Shown here: in pieces, positions 32,456-39,899 of the stretch
Layout: each line of letters opens with the position of its first letter
Numbering within the stretch: the stretch's first letter is position 1
DNA from: Nocardioides psychrotolerans
Lineage (GTDB): Bacteria; Actinomycetota; Actinomycetes; Propionibacteriales; Nocardioidaceae
Length of the DNA: 64,000 nucleotides
Reading direction: 5' to 3'
Assembly (NCBI RefSeq): GCF_900113685.1
Contig: NZ_FOQG01000013.1
Coordinates: 62,001-126,000 of the forward strand
The notes under the pieces: generated by a model
Database searches by the model: none
Told to the model about the DNA's origin: nothing
Seen by the model: only the letters and a program-made list of their open reading frames with translations
Made by a program: the position numbers and the translations under genes

Positions 32456-33895
32456 TCAGTTGACCTCGATGCCCGACTCGGGCCGGATGCCGCTCGCGAT
32501 GGCCGTGCGACGCGCCGTGGTGGCGGCGATCGCCTTGGCGCCGGTGAAGCGCGGCGGGTTGGCGTAGAGGAAGTCGACCCAGTTGGCGTACTGGGCGCGG
32601 ATGCGTGGACCGACGATGCGCATGACGATCTCGTCGCTGACGAGGGCGACCTGGGTCCAGTTGGCCGAGCCGTTCCACGTGACGTTGGCGTCGGTCTTGC
32701 CCTTGTAGACACCGCTGACCGACATGTTCTTCATGTGAAGGTATTTGTCGTAGACGCCGTCGAGGTCGAAGTCCTGGGCGATCTGCCGGATCGGGATGCG
32801 ACCGCGGTTGGTGTTGCGCAGGATCTGGAGGACGTTGTTGCCGAAGACGGCGTAGACGATCTTGATGTCGCAGCCGTTCTCGTACATGTCGCGCAGCCGG
32901 TTGGCGATCTCCTTGCCGCGGTCACCGTGCATCGAGGTCTGGGCGATGCGGATCTTGGTGCGCCCCTTCGTGCCGGTGCCGCCCGTGGCGCCCTTGCAGC
33001 GGATGTCGTTGAGGTCACGCATGAGCGGGTCGTTCTGGGTGCCCTTGCCCTTGAAGGGGTAGAAGTAGGACGTGAACGAGCCGTGCTGGTAGGTCACGTA
33101 GGACTGCTTGACCGCATTGTCGAGGTACATCTGGTCGAAGACGCCCAGGAACTCCTGGTAGATGTTGCCCTGCCCGCGCACGGTGAACATGTCGTTCCAC
33201 TGCGAGTGGGCCGCGAGGTCGGTGGCGTTGTTGGAGCCGTAGATCACCACGTTGCGGGCCTTGCCGGCCTGGGAGAACATGAAGAACTTCGTGTGGGCGA
33301 TGCCGGAGTAGTAGCGGCACGAGCTCACGCACTTGCGGGTGCCGCTCTTCTGGGTGGCCGCACGGCTCTTCTGTCCGGCCTTGAGACGGTTGGCCAGGCG
33401 GTCGAAGCCCGGGTTGGGCTTGGCCGGACCCGCGTTGCCGCGGTCGATGATCACGCGCACCGAGACACCGCGCTCGTGGGCACGGGCCAGGGCGTTCTGG
33501 ATGTCGGTGCTCTTGACGTTCCAGCTGGCGACGCGGATCTGCTCGCGGCCGGGCACCGAGTCGATGGTGCGGATCAGGTGACGACGGATGCGACCGCGCG
33601 ACTCCTTGCCGGCGAGGGGGTTGTTGAACTTCACCCCGGCCGGCGGCGTGTACTTGTCCGGTGCCGGCTGGGGGCCCTTGCGGCGCGGCTTGGCCGCGAC
33701 CGAGGAGGCCTGCGCGAGCGTGACACCCTGCCCCGCGACCTGGCTCGCGGCCCGAACCGAGGCCTGAACCGAGATCGGTGCGGCGGCCTGGGACGAAGCC
33801 GCGGTCGAGGGCAGCGCACCGAGCAGGCTGACGACGATGGTCAGGCTCGTGGCGAGGACGGTGGCGGCGGGAAGACGGCGCACGCTTAAGTTCAC
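32456..33895 (-). CDS. Secreted phospholipase D-like protein
   Basis: A 479-residue protein with a signal peptide (about 1-33) and two PLD half-domains. The HxK motifs are H-T-K at 201-203 and H-M-K at 387-389, each followed by the conserved Asn/Ser (S-N-N at 221-223, S-A-N at 410-412). The aspartate of the classic HKD motif is replaced, as in other secreted actinobacterial members. It acts extracellularly on phosphodiesters. GTG 33895 has AGGGAG only 2 nt upstream; GTG 33883 is the other candidate start. It lies 50 bp upstream of the RCC1 gene on the same strand. Confidence 0.85.
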   Translation of the reverse strand: MNLSVRRLPAATVLATSLTIVVSLLGALPSTAASSQAAAPISVQASVRAASQVAGQGVTLAQASSVAAKPRRKGPQPAPDKYTPPAGVKFNNPLAGKESRGRIRRHLIRTIDSVPGREQIRVASWNVKSTDIQNALARAHERGVSVRVIIDRGNAGPAKPNPGFDRLANRLKAGQKSRAATQKSGTRKCVSSCRYYSGIAHTKFFMFSQAGKARNVVIYGSNNATDLAAHSQWNDMFTVRGQGNIYQEFLGVFDQMYLDNAVKQSYVTYQHGSFTSYFYPFKGKGTQNDPLMRDLNDIRCKGATGGTGTKGRTKIRIAQTSMHGDRGKEIANRLRDMYENGCDIKIVYAVFGNNVLQILRNTNRGRIPIRQIAQDFDLDGVYDKYLHMKNMSVSGVYKGKTDANVTWNGSANWTQVALVSDEIVMRIVGPRIRAQYANWVDFLYANPPRFTGAKAIAATTARRTAIASGIRPESGIEVN

Positions 33896-34071
33896 ACTCC
33901 CTGGTAGGGCGGCCGCGGCGATCAGTCTCGCGCGGACAGGGTCGGTCGGGAAGATCGGGGGAAGTCGGACCAGAAACGGCGCGGGGGAACACGTCGCAGC
34001 CCCACGCCTACGATTTTGACTCTAACAGCCGGGGCGGACGATTCAGGCGATCCTCGGACCGAACGGATGTG

Positions 34072-34485
34072 TCATCCGCCGCACTTGTTGATGGCTGTCT
34101 GGAACGCCGGGTCCTTGGCCAGGGCGCCCTCGGTCTCGTTGACCGGTCCGTTGGGGACCGCGTAGAACGAGTTGGCGTAGTAGAAGAGCCTCGTGCCGAA
34201 CTCGCAGTAGGTGGACTCGGCCTGGACCAGCCGCTCCCCGTCGAGACAGCCCCTGTAACGCTCGGGGAAGGTCTGCTGGTCGACCCAGATCTCGCTGCAC
34301 TGCGGCTTGGCCGGCGGGGCCTGCGTGGGCGGTGCCGACGTCTCCCCGGCCGGCGGCGCGCTGCTGCCCACGCTCGGAGACTCGCGGGGCGTCGGGTCGT
34401 CGGCGCTCGTGGTCTCGTCCTCGCCACAGCCGGCCAAGAGGACCAGCGGGAGGAGCAGGACAGCCGCGCTTCGTCGAAGCCTCAT
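34072..34485 (-). CDS. Small lipoprotein, function unknown
   Basis: A 137-residue lipoprotein with lipobox L-A-G-C (Cys20), a Pro/Ser/Thr-rich linker (about 21-60) and a short domain with four cysteines (C-S-E-I, R-G-C-L, Y-C-E-F, N-K-C-G-G) probably forming two disulfides. ATG 34485 has TACACT 6 nt upstream, so the transcript is likely leaderless. It is divergent from the MgtE-N/CBS gene, whose start is 69 bp away. No family is recognised. Confidence 0.78.
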   Translation of the reverse strand: MRLRRSAAVLLLPLVLLAGCGEDETTSADDPTPRESPSVGSSAPPAGETSAPPTQAPPAKPQCSEIWVDQQTFPERYRGCLDGERLVQAESTYCEFGTRLFYYANSFYAVPNGPVNETEGALAKDPAFQTAINKCGG

Positions 34486-34491
34486 GCAAGG

Positions 34492-34497
34492 AGTGTA
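34492..34497 (-). promoter_or_regulatory. Leaderless -10 box of the small lipoprotein gene
   Basis: TACACT on the minus strand, 6 nt upstream of ATG 34485. Confidence 0.6.
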
Positions 34498-34540
34498 GGA
34501 CGAATCGGCGCGGAGGGAGCCGGGCTCACGACGGGGGCAC

Positions 34541-34546
34541 TAGCGT
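34541..34546 (+). promoter_or_regulatory. Leaderless -10 box of the MgtE-N/CBS gene
   Basis: TAGCGT, 7 nt upstream of GTG 34554. Confidence 0.6.
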
Positions 34547-34553
34547 TGAGGCC

Positions 34554-35825
34554 GTGAGCACCACCCCGCCGCGCGTCTATGCCGCCCGTCTCGTCGGGCT
34601 GCCGATCTTCGACCCCCGGGGCGACCAGGTCGGCAAGGTCCGCGACCTCGTCGTCACCATCCGCTCCGAGGCCAGCCAGCCGCGAGTGCTCGGCATGGTC
34701 GCCGAGGTCTTCGGCCGCCGCCGCATCTTCGTGCCGATGACCCGCGTCACCAACATCGACAGCGGGCAGGTCTACACGACCGGCCTGCTCAACATGCGCC
34801 GCTTCGAGCAGCGCTCGATCGAGACGCTCGTGATCGGCCAGATGCTCGACCGCACGGTCGTGATGAGCGGGTCGGGCCTGACCGGCACCGTCTACGACGT
34901 CGCGATGGAGCAGGCCCGCAACCGCGACTGGGTGCTGTGCCGCGTGGCCGTGCAGGAGCCGTCCAAGGGGTTCCGCCGACGCGGGCAGACCCACGTCGTG
35001 GAGTGGCGCGACGTGCAGGGCCTCGTGGGGCGTGAGGAGGCCCAGGGCGCCACCCACCTGATCGCCGCGCTGAACGAGATGCGTCCGGCGGACGCCGCGA
35101 GCATGCTGCACGCCCTGCCCAACGAGCGCCGGAAGGCCGTCGTCGCCGCGCTGGACGACGAACGGCTGGCCGACGTGCTGGAGGAGCTGCCCGAGGAGGA
35201 CCAGGTGCAGATCCTCGAGGCGCTCGACTCCGAGCGGGCCGCCGACGTCCTCGAGGAGATGTCTCCCGACGACGCGGCGGACCTGATCGCGGACCTGCCA
35301 CCGGAGACCGCCGAGATCCTCCTCGACCTCATGGAGCCCGAGGAGGCCGAGGACGTCCGCCGGCTGATGTCCTACGTCGAGGACACCGCCGGCGCGATGA
35401 TGACGCCCGAGCCGGTCATCCTCGGTCCCGACGCGACCATCGCCGACGCACTGGCCCACGTGCGCAACCCCGAGCTCACGCCCGCGCTGGCGGCCCTCGT
35501 CTACGTGTGCCGCCCGCCGCTCGAGACACCGACCGGGAGGTTCCTCGGGGTGGCCCACATCCAGCGACTGCTGCGCGAGCCTCCCTCGACCCTGGTGGCC
35601 GGAGCGCTCGACGACTCGATGGAGAACCTGCGTCCCGAGGCGTCCATCGACCAGGTCGCTGCCCACCTGGCCACCTACAACCTGGTCGCGGCTCCCGTGG
35701 TCGACGAGAACGGCCACCTGCTGGGCGCCGTCACGGTCGACGACCTCCTCGACCACATGCTGCCCACCAACTGGCGTGACCGGATGCCGCGTGGCGGAGG
35801 GCCCCTGGGGGTGAAGGATGGCTGA
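34554..35825 (+). CDS. MgtE N-terminal/CBS domain protein without the transporter domain
   Basis: A 423-residue soluble protein: a PRC-barrel-like region (about 8-80), an MgtE N-terminal superhelical domain with acidic repeats such as A-D-V-L-E-E-L-P and A-D-L-I-A-D-L-P (about 165-265), and paired CBS domains (about 280-405). In MgtE this module senses Mg2+ and gates the channel, but no membrane helices follow here; M. tuberculosis Rv1232c has the same layout. GTG 34554 looks leaderless. Its end overlaps the DUF1003 gene by 8 bp, so a complex of the two proteins is plausible. Confidence 0.9.
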   Translation: MSTTPPRVYAARLVGLPIFDPRGDQVGKVRDLVVTIRSEASQPRVLGMVAEVFGRRRIFVPMTRVTNIDSGQVYTTGLLNMRRFEQRSIETLVIGQMLDRTVVMSGSGLTGTVYDVAMEQARNRDWVLCRVAVQEPSKGFRRRGQTHVVEWRDVQGLVGREEAQGATHLIAALNEMRPADAASMLHALPNERRKAVVAALDDERLADVLEELPEEDQVQILEALDSERAADVLEEMSPDDAADLIADLPPETAEILLDLMEPEEAEDVRRLMSYVEDTAGAMMTPEPVILGPDATIADALAHVRNPELTPALAALVYVCRPPLETPTGRFLGVAHIQRLLREPPSTLVAGALDDSMENLRPEASIDQVAAHLATYNLVAAPVVDENGHLLGAVTVDDLLDHMLPTNWRDRMPRGGGPLGVKDG

Positions 35826-36387
35826 GCCACGCACCCCGCGCCTCGACACGCCGCGCAGCACAAAACGCCAGCTGGTCAAGCGCCCGGCCATCAACGCCGA
35901 CGCGTTCGGCGTGTTCGCGGAGCAGTTCGCCCGGTTCATGGGCACCGCCACGTTCCTGATCTACATGACGGGTTTCGTGATCATCTGGGTCTCGTGGAAC
36001 CTGCTGGCACCCGAGGACGCCCGGTGGGACAACTACCCCTTCATCTTCCTGACCCTGATCCTCAGCCTCCAGGCGTCGTACGCCGCCCCCCTGATCCTGC
36101 TCGCGCAGAACCGCCAGGAGCAGCGCGACAAGGTGATCAACGAGCAGGACCGTCAGGCCAACGCCCGCGCCCACGCCGACATGGAGTTCCTGTCCCGCGA
36201 GGTCGCCTCGCTGCGCATGTCCGTGGGCGAGGTCGCGACCCGCGACTTCCTCCGCTCGGAGCTGCGATCCCTCCTGTCCGACCTCGACGAGCGCGCCCAG
36301 GAGGAGCGCGACCGGGACGAGTCGGACGACGAGGGTGGGCCGTCTCACGGAGGCGCCCTTGACCGACCGGCGCCACCCCCCACCTAG
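35818..36387 (+). CDS. DUF1003 membrane protein
   Basis: A 189-residue protein with two membrane helices (about 42-64 and 72-98) and a cytoplasmic coiled coil (about 96-170) ending in an acidic tail. The DUF1003 signature includes W-N-L-L-A-P, D-N-Y-P-F-I-F-L-T-L and Q-A-S-Y-A-A-P-L-I-L-L-A-Q-N-R-Q. It is translated from an ATG inside the end of the MgtE-N/CBS gene, and this gene pair recurs in many actinobacteria. Function is unproven; magnesium-linked membrane role is inference. Confidence 0.9.
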   Translation: MAEPRTPRLDTPRSTKRQLVKRPAINADAFGVFAEQFARFMGTATFLIYMTGFVIIWVSWNLLAPEDARWDNYPFIFLTLILSLQASYAAPLILLAQNRQEQRDKVINEQDRQANARAHADMEFLSREVASLRMSVGEVATRDFLRSELRSLLSDLDERAQEERDRDESDDEGGPSHGGALDRPAPPPT

Positions 36388-36390
36388 ACT
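36359..36390 (+). promoter_or_regulatory. Candidate promoter of mrp
   Basis: TTGACC at 36359-36364 and TAGACT at 36385-36390, with a long 20-nt spacer. TAGACT lies 9 nt before ATG 36400 and contains the DUF1003 stop codon. Confidence 0.4.
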
Positions 36391-36399
36391 GGCAACATC

Positions 36400-37575
36400 A
36401 TGAGCACTCCCTCCCTCGGACCCTCGCTCGAGGCGGTCAACGCCGCCCTCGCGACCGTGAACGACCCTGAGATCAAGCGCCCCATCACCGAGATCGGCAT
36501 GGTCGACTCCGTGGAGATCGACGCCGACGGCCTCGTGCACGTCAAGGTGCTGCTGACCGTCGCCGGCTGTCCCCTCAAGGACACGATCACCCGCGACGTC
36601 ACCGGCGCCGTCTCGCGCGTCCAGGGTGTCACCGGGGTCGACCTCGAGCTCGGGGTCATGAGCGCGGAGCAGCGCGCCGGGCTCCAGGACGTCCTGCGCG
36701 GCGGCCAGGCCGCTCGGGAGATCCCCTTCGCCCAACCCGGCTCCCTGACCAAGGTCATCGCGATCGCCAGCGGCAAGGGCGGGGTCGGCAAGTCCTCGGT
36801 CACCGTCAACCTCGCGCTGGCGATGGCCAAGCAGGGGCTCAAGGTCGGTGTCGTGGACGCCGACATCTACGGCCACTCGGTGCCGGCCATGCTCGGCATC
36901 GCCGACTCCCGGCCCACCCAGGTCGAGGACCTGATCATGCCGGTGCCCACGCCCAGCGGTGTCTCGGTCATCTCCATCGGCATGCTCAAGCCGCGCCGCG
37001 ACCAGGTCGTCGCCTGGCGCGGCCCGATGCTCGACCGGGCCCTGGTCCAGATGCTCGCCGACGTCTTCTGGGGAGACCTCGATGTCCTGCTGCTCGATCT
37101 CCCCCCCGGCACCGGCGACGTCGCGATCTCGCTCGGCCAGCACCTGCCGAGCGCCGAGGTCGTGGTGGTCACGACTCCGCAGGAGGCGGCAGCCGAGGTC
37201 GCCGAGCGCGCCGGGACGATGGCCTCGATGATGCACCAGCGCGTCATCGGTGTCGTCGAGAACATGAGCTTCCTGCCCTGCCCGCACTGCACTCCCGAGG
37301 GTAAGGAGCACCGCCTCGAGGTCTTCGGCTCCGGTGGCGGCGACCGCGTCGCGGCCACCCTCTCCGAGCGCTTCGGCTACGACGTCGCGGTCCTGGGGCG
37401 GATCCCGCTCGACATCTCGCTGCGCGAGGGAGGCGACGCCGGCAAGCCGATCGTCGACTCCGACCCCACCGCGCCGGCCGCGATCGAGCTCACCGCCATC
37501 GCGGCGATGATCACCGGACGTGGCCGCGGACTGGCCGGCATGCAGCTCGGGCTCACCCCGACGAGTAAGTTCTAG
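36400..37575 (+). CDS. mrp: Mrp/NBP35-family Fe-S cluster carrier ATPase
   Basis: A 391-residue protein with an N-terminal MIP18/DUF59 domain (about 7-85) and a P-loop ATPase domain with G-K-G-G-V-G-K-S-S at 125-133. The cluster-binding C-P-H-C motif is at 294-297. It carries and delivers iron-sulfur clusters. Position between DUF1003 and tatB matches the Rv1224-Rv1232c neighbourhood (Rv1229c is mrp). Confidence 0.95.
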   Translation: MSTPSLGPSLEAVNAALATVNDPEIKRPITEIGMVDSVEIDADGLVHVKVLLTVAGCPLKDTITRDVTGAVSRVQGVTGVDLELGVMSAEQRAGLQDVLRGGQAAREIPFAQPGSLTKVIAIASGKGGVGKSSVTVNLALAMAKQGLKVGVVDADIYGHSVPAMLGIADSRPTQVEDLIMPVPTPSGVSVISIGMLKPRRDQVVAWRGPMLDRALVQMLADVFWGDLDVLLLDLPPGTGDVAISLGQHLPSAEVVVVTTPQEAAAEVAERAGTMASMMHQRVIGVVENMSFLPCPHCTPEGKEHRLEVFGSGGGDRVAATLSERFGYDVAVLGRIPLDISLREGGDAGKPIVDSDPTAPAAIELTAIAAMITGRGRGLAGMQLGLTPTSKF

Positions 37576-37578
37576 AAC

Positions 37579-37914
37579 ATGTTCGGAGTCGGTCTGGCAG
37601 AGATGGCGGTGATCGCCCTTGTAGCGATCCTCGTGTTCGGTCCCGACCGCCTGCCGGTGCTGGCCAAGCAGGCTGGTGGCTTCGCCCGCAAGGCACGCGA
37701 GTTCGCCAACTCGGCACGGGACGAATTGCGCGACGAGCTCGGGCCCGACTTCTCCGACCTCGAGCTGCGCGACCTCGACCCCCGCACGATCGTGCGCAAG
37801 CACATCATCGAGGCCATGGAGGACGCCGACGCGGACCAGAAGGCCTCCCGCACCCTGGGGCACCGCCCGTTGGACGAGGGCGAGATCCCGCCCTACGACG
37901 CCGACGCGACCTGA
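37579..37914 (+). CDS. tatB: TatB, twin-arginine translocase subunit
   Basis: A 111-residue protein with a single N-terminal helix (about 3-20), the F-G-P-D-R-L-P hinge at 20-26 and an amphipathic helix (about 28-52), the hallmarks of TatB. It works with TatC in recognising folded substrates with twin-arginine signals. ATG 37579 is 3 bp after the mrp stop. tatA and tatC are not in this window. Confidence 0.93.
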   Translation: MFGVGLAEMAVIALVAILVFGPDRLPVLAKQAGGFARKAREFANSARDELRDELGPDFSDLELRDLDPRTIVRKHIIEAMEDADADQKASRTLGHRPLDEGEIPPYDADAT

Positions 37915-37928
37915 GCCCTGGTCGAGCC

Positions 37929-38462
37929 CTAGTCGCGGCTCTGCACCGCTGCCAGCGCGTCGAACGCGACCAGCACCCGTCGGTCCCCCGCCGTGACGAG
38001 CTCAGCGAAGTCCTGACCCACCCGGGCCAGGATCCCGTCCTGGCGCGTCCCGTCCGCCAGGTGGACCACGCACCGCTCACCGGCCTCGGCCAGCCGTCGC
38101 AGCGCCGACCCCAGCCCCAGCCTCGCCACTGGCGACCACGCCACCTCGGGGACCGATCGGGTTGACGCCCCGGTGACCGTCGTGACCGCGGCGAGCCGCA
38201 CGATCCAGTCCTGACCGCTGCCGCTGACCAGGCACCACTGCGCGGCCACCCGGTGGAGGTCGCCGCTGACCGGGCCCGCACCGCGCACCCCGAGCTGGAC
38301 CGGCTGCCCGACCGTGGCCATGAGCCGCCCGGCGAGCGTGACCTGCTGGTACTCCGCGCGGCCGCGGTCGGCCAGCTCCGGCGCGCGCTCGACGTCGTAG
38401 AGGGCGTCGGCCTGCTGCTCGAGGTCGTCGAGCAGCGCGAAGAGGTCGTCCTCCCAGGTCAC
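37929..38462 (-). CDS. Conserved-looking hypothetical protein
   Basis: A 177-residue soluble protein beginning with a helical acidic region (residues 1-30, L-L-D-D-L-E-Q-Q-A-D-A-L-Y) and followed by a beta-rich part. I do not recognise a domain. GTG 38462 is the start. It is convergent with tatB (14 bp between stops) and divergent from the LysM gene. Base composition matches its neighbours. Confidence 0.7.
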   Translation of the reverse strand: MTWEDDLFALLDDLEQQADALYDVERAPELADRGRAEYQQVTLAGRLMATVGQPVQLGVRGAGPVSGDLHRVAAQWCLVSGSGQDWIVRLAAVTTVTGASTRSVPEVAWSPVARLGLGSALRRLAEAGERCVVHLADGTRQDGILARVGQDFAELVTAGDRRVLVAFDALAAVQSRD

Positions 38463-38533
38463 CAGGCGAGCCTCTCAAGGAATCGGGCTGTGGAGAAGAC
38501 CTTGACGAGACCGACAAAAGAGCGTTGGCTGAC

Positions 38534-38553
38534 GCAAACGTAAGCAAACGCAA
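38534..38553. promoter_or_regulatory. Direct repeats upstream of the LysM gene
   Basis: gcaaacg occurs at 38534-38540 and 38544-38550 in an A-rich patch, exactly 10 bp apart (one helical turn). This is a candidate site for a regulator that binds direct repeats. TTGACG at 38502-38507 may be a -35 element. Confidence 0.35.
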
Positions 38554-38563
38554 GGATATGACC

Positions 38564-39265
38564 ATGAACGGCCTCGGGACTGCTCGTTGGGCGCGATGCC
38601 TCATCGTGTGGGCCGCCACCACGGCCGCGGTCGTCGTCGTGGTGCTCTGGTCGGTCCCGGACCTGCCTCCCGTCTCCGGGGGGCGCCTGCCCTTCGATCG
38701 GATGCTCGTCCAGGGCTGTGCCCTCGCGCTGGTGCTGTGCGCCGGATGGTGGTGGGCCGTGACCACGGTGGTGGTCCTCGAGGCCCTGGTCGGGACGAGC
38801 CGCTGCACGAGCGGTCGCGCGGTCCGGGGCGTTCCCGCTCCCGCGCGTCGGTGGCTGCTCGCGGCCTGCGGCGTCGTCGTGCTCTCGGGGGGCCTCACCC
38901 CGGCCCACGCGACCCCGGGCTCGGTCCACCGCGACGACCAGCCACGTGGTGGTGCGGTCACCCTGGACGGGCTGCCGCTGCCCGAGCGGCCCATCGGCGG
39001 CCTCGGCGGCACTGCCGGCCGACACCAGGACGGCGCTGCTCGACAGGTCACTCCAGCGCGGGTCGTCGTGCAGCCCGGCGACTCCTTGTGGGAGATCGCT
39101 GCCACCGCGCTCGGGCCCGGCGCCGACCCGGCCGCTGTCTCGGCGCACTGGCAGCGCATCCACCAGCTCAACCGCCACGTCGTCGGGGCCGACCCCGACG
39201 TGATCCACCCCGGCCAGCACCTGGCCATGCCCAGCCGTCCCACCCCACCTCGAGGAGAGTCCTGA
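38564..39265 (+). CDS. LysM-domain membrane protein
   Basis: A 233-residue protein with three hydrophobic segments (about 11-31, 49-72 and 96-112) and a C-terminal LysM domain (about 163-222) with V-Q-P-G-D-S-L-W-E-I-A and the closing V-I-H-P-G-Q-H-L. It probably places a peptidoglycan-binding module outside the membrane. ATG 38564 is chosen for the AAGGA site 7 nt upstream; ATG 38558 and TTG 38525 are in-frame alternatives. Its TGA overlaps the next ATG (TGATG). Confidence 0.85.
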   Translation: MNGLGTARWARCLIVWAATTAAVVVVVLWSVPDLPPVSGGRLPFDRMLVQGCALALVLCAGWWWAVTTVVVLEALVGTSRCTSGRAVRGVPAPARRWLLAACGVVVLSGGLTPAHATPGSVHRDDQPRGGAVTLDGLPLPERPIGGLGGTAGRHQDGAARQVTPARVVVQPGDSLWEIAATALGPGADPAAVSAHWQRIHQLNRHVVGADPDVIHPGQHLAMPSRPTPPRGES

Positions 39266-39786
39266 TGCCCCCCGTCACCACCCACGAGACCGTCGTCCCG
39301 CTCCGCGTGAAGGTGCCGGTCACCAGCACCCAGGGCACCCTCGCCCTCGACCTGGTGCCCCGCCATGACCCCCCGGGCCACGCACTCCTGGGTCGAGGCG
39401 TCTCCGACGTCGCGTCGGTCGTCCCGATCGACGCCCGGAGGCGACGCTCTGCACAGGACTGGGCCCACCGGTTCGCCCAGGCCGCTGTCGAGATCGTCGG
39501 AGGCGACCGTCCGGCGTCGCAGCTGCTGCGCTGGACGACCGGCAAGGTCCATGCCGACCTGGACCGCCGCGCCGTGCTCGTCGCCCGCGCCGGCGGCCAC
39601 ACGCCCGGCCAGGGCCGGGTGCAGCCCGTGCGCCCCCGGGTCCTGAGCGTGCACACCTGCTTCGTCAGCGATGACGTGGTGGAGGCGGCCGTCCACGTCC
39701 GCTACGGCGAGCGGTCGCGCGCCGTAGCGGCGCGCTTCGAGGCCCGCGGTGAGCGCTGGCTCTGCACCGCCCTCGACTTTGCCTGA
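39265..39786 (+). CDS. Rv3235 family protein
   Basis: A 173-residue protein. Residues about 60-170 match the Rv3235 family, with E-I-V-G-G-D-R-P-A-S-Q-L-L-R-W and the closing W-L-C-T-A-L-D. The family lies near secA in actinobacteria, as here. It is translationally coupled to the LysM gene by a TGATG overlap. Function unknown; a SecA- or envelope-linked role is only suggested by position. Confidence 0.85.
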   Translation: MPPVTTHETVVPLRVKVPVTSTQGTLALDLVPRHDPPGHALLGRGVSDVASVVPIDARRRRSAQDWAHRFAQAAVEIVGGDRPASQLLRWTTGKVHADLDRRAVLVARAGGHTPGQGRVQPVRPRVLSVHTCFVSDDVVEAAVHVRYGERSRAVAARFEARGERWLCTALDFA

Positions 39787-39848
39787 GCCGCGGCGCAGCA
39801 CGGTCTCGACCGGCGCTCGCTGCTCGACCACCGGGCGGACGACCGACG

Positions 39849-39885
39849 ACGACGCCCCGCCGCGGAGTCCGTGGCGGGGCGTCGT
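39849..39885. terminator. Bidirectional terminator between the Rv3235-family gene and secA
   Basis: A 13-bp perfect stem (39849-39861 with 39873-39885) and an 11-nt loop between two convergent genes. Confidence 0.85.
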
Positions 39886-39899
39886 GCGGAGCGGGTGGG

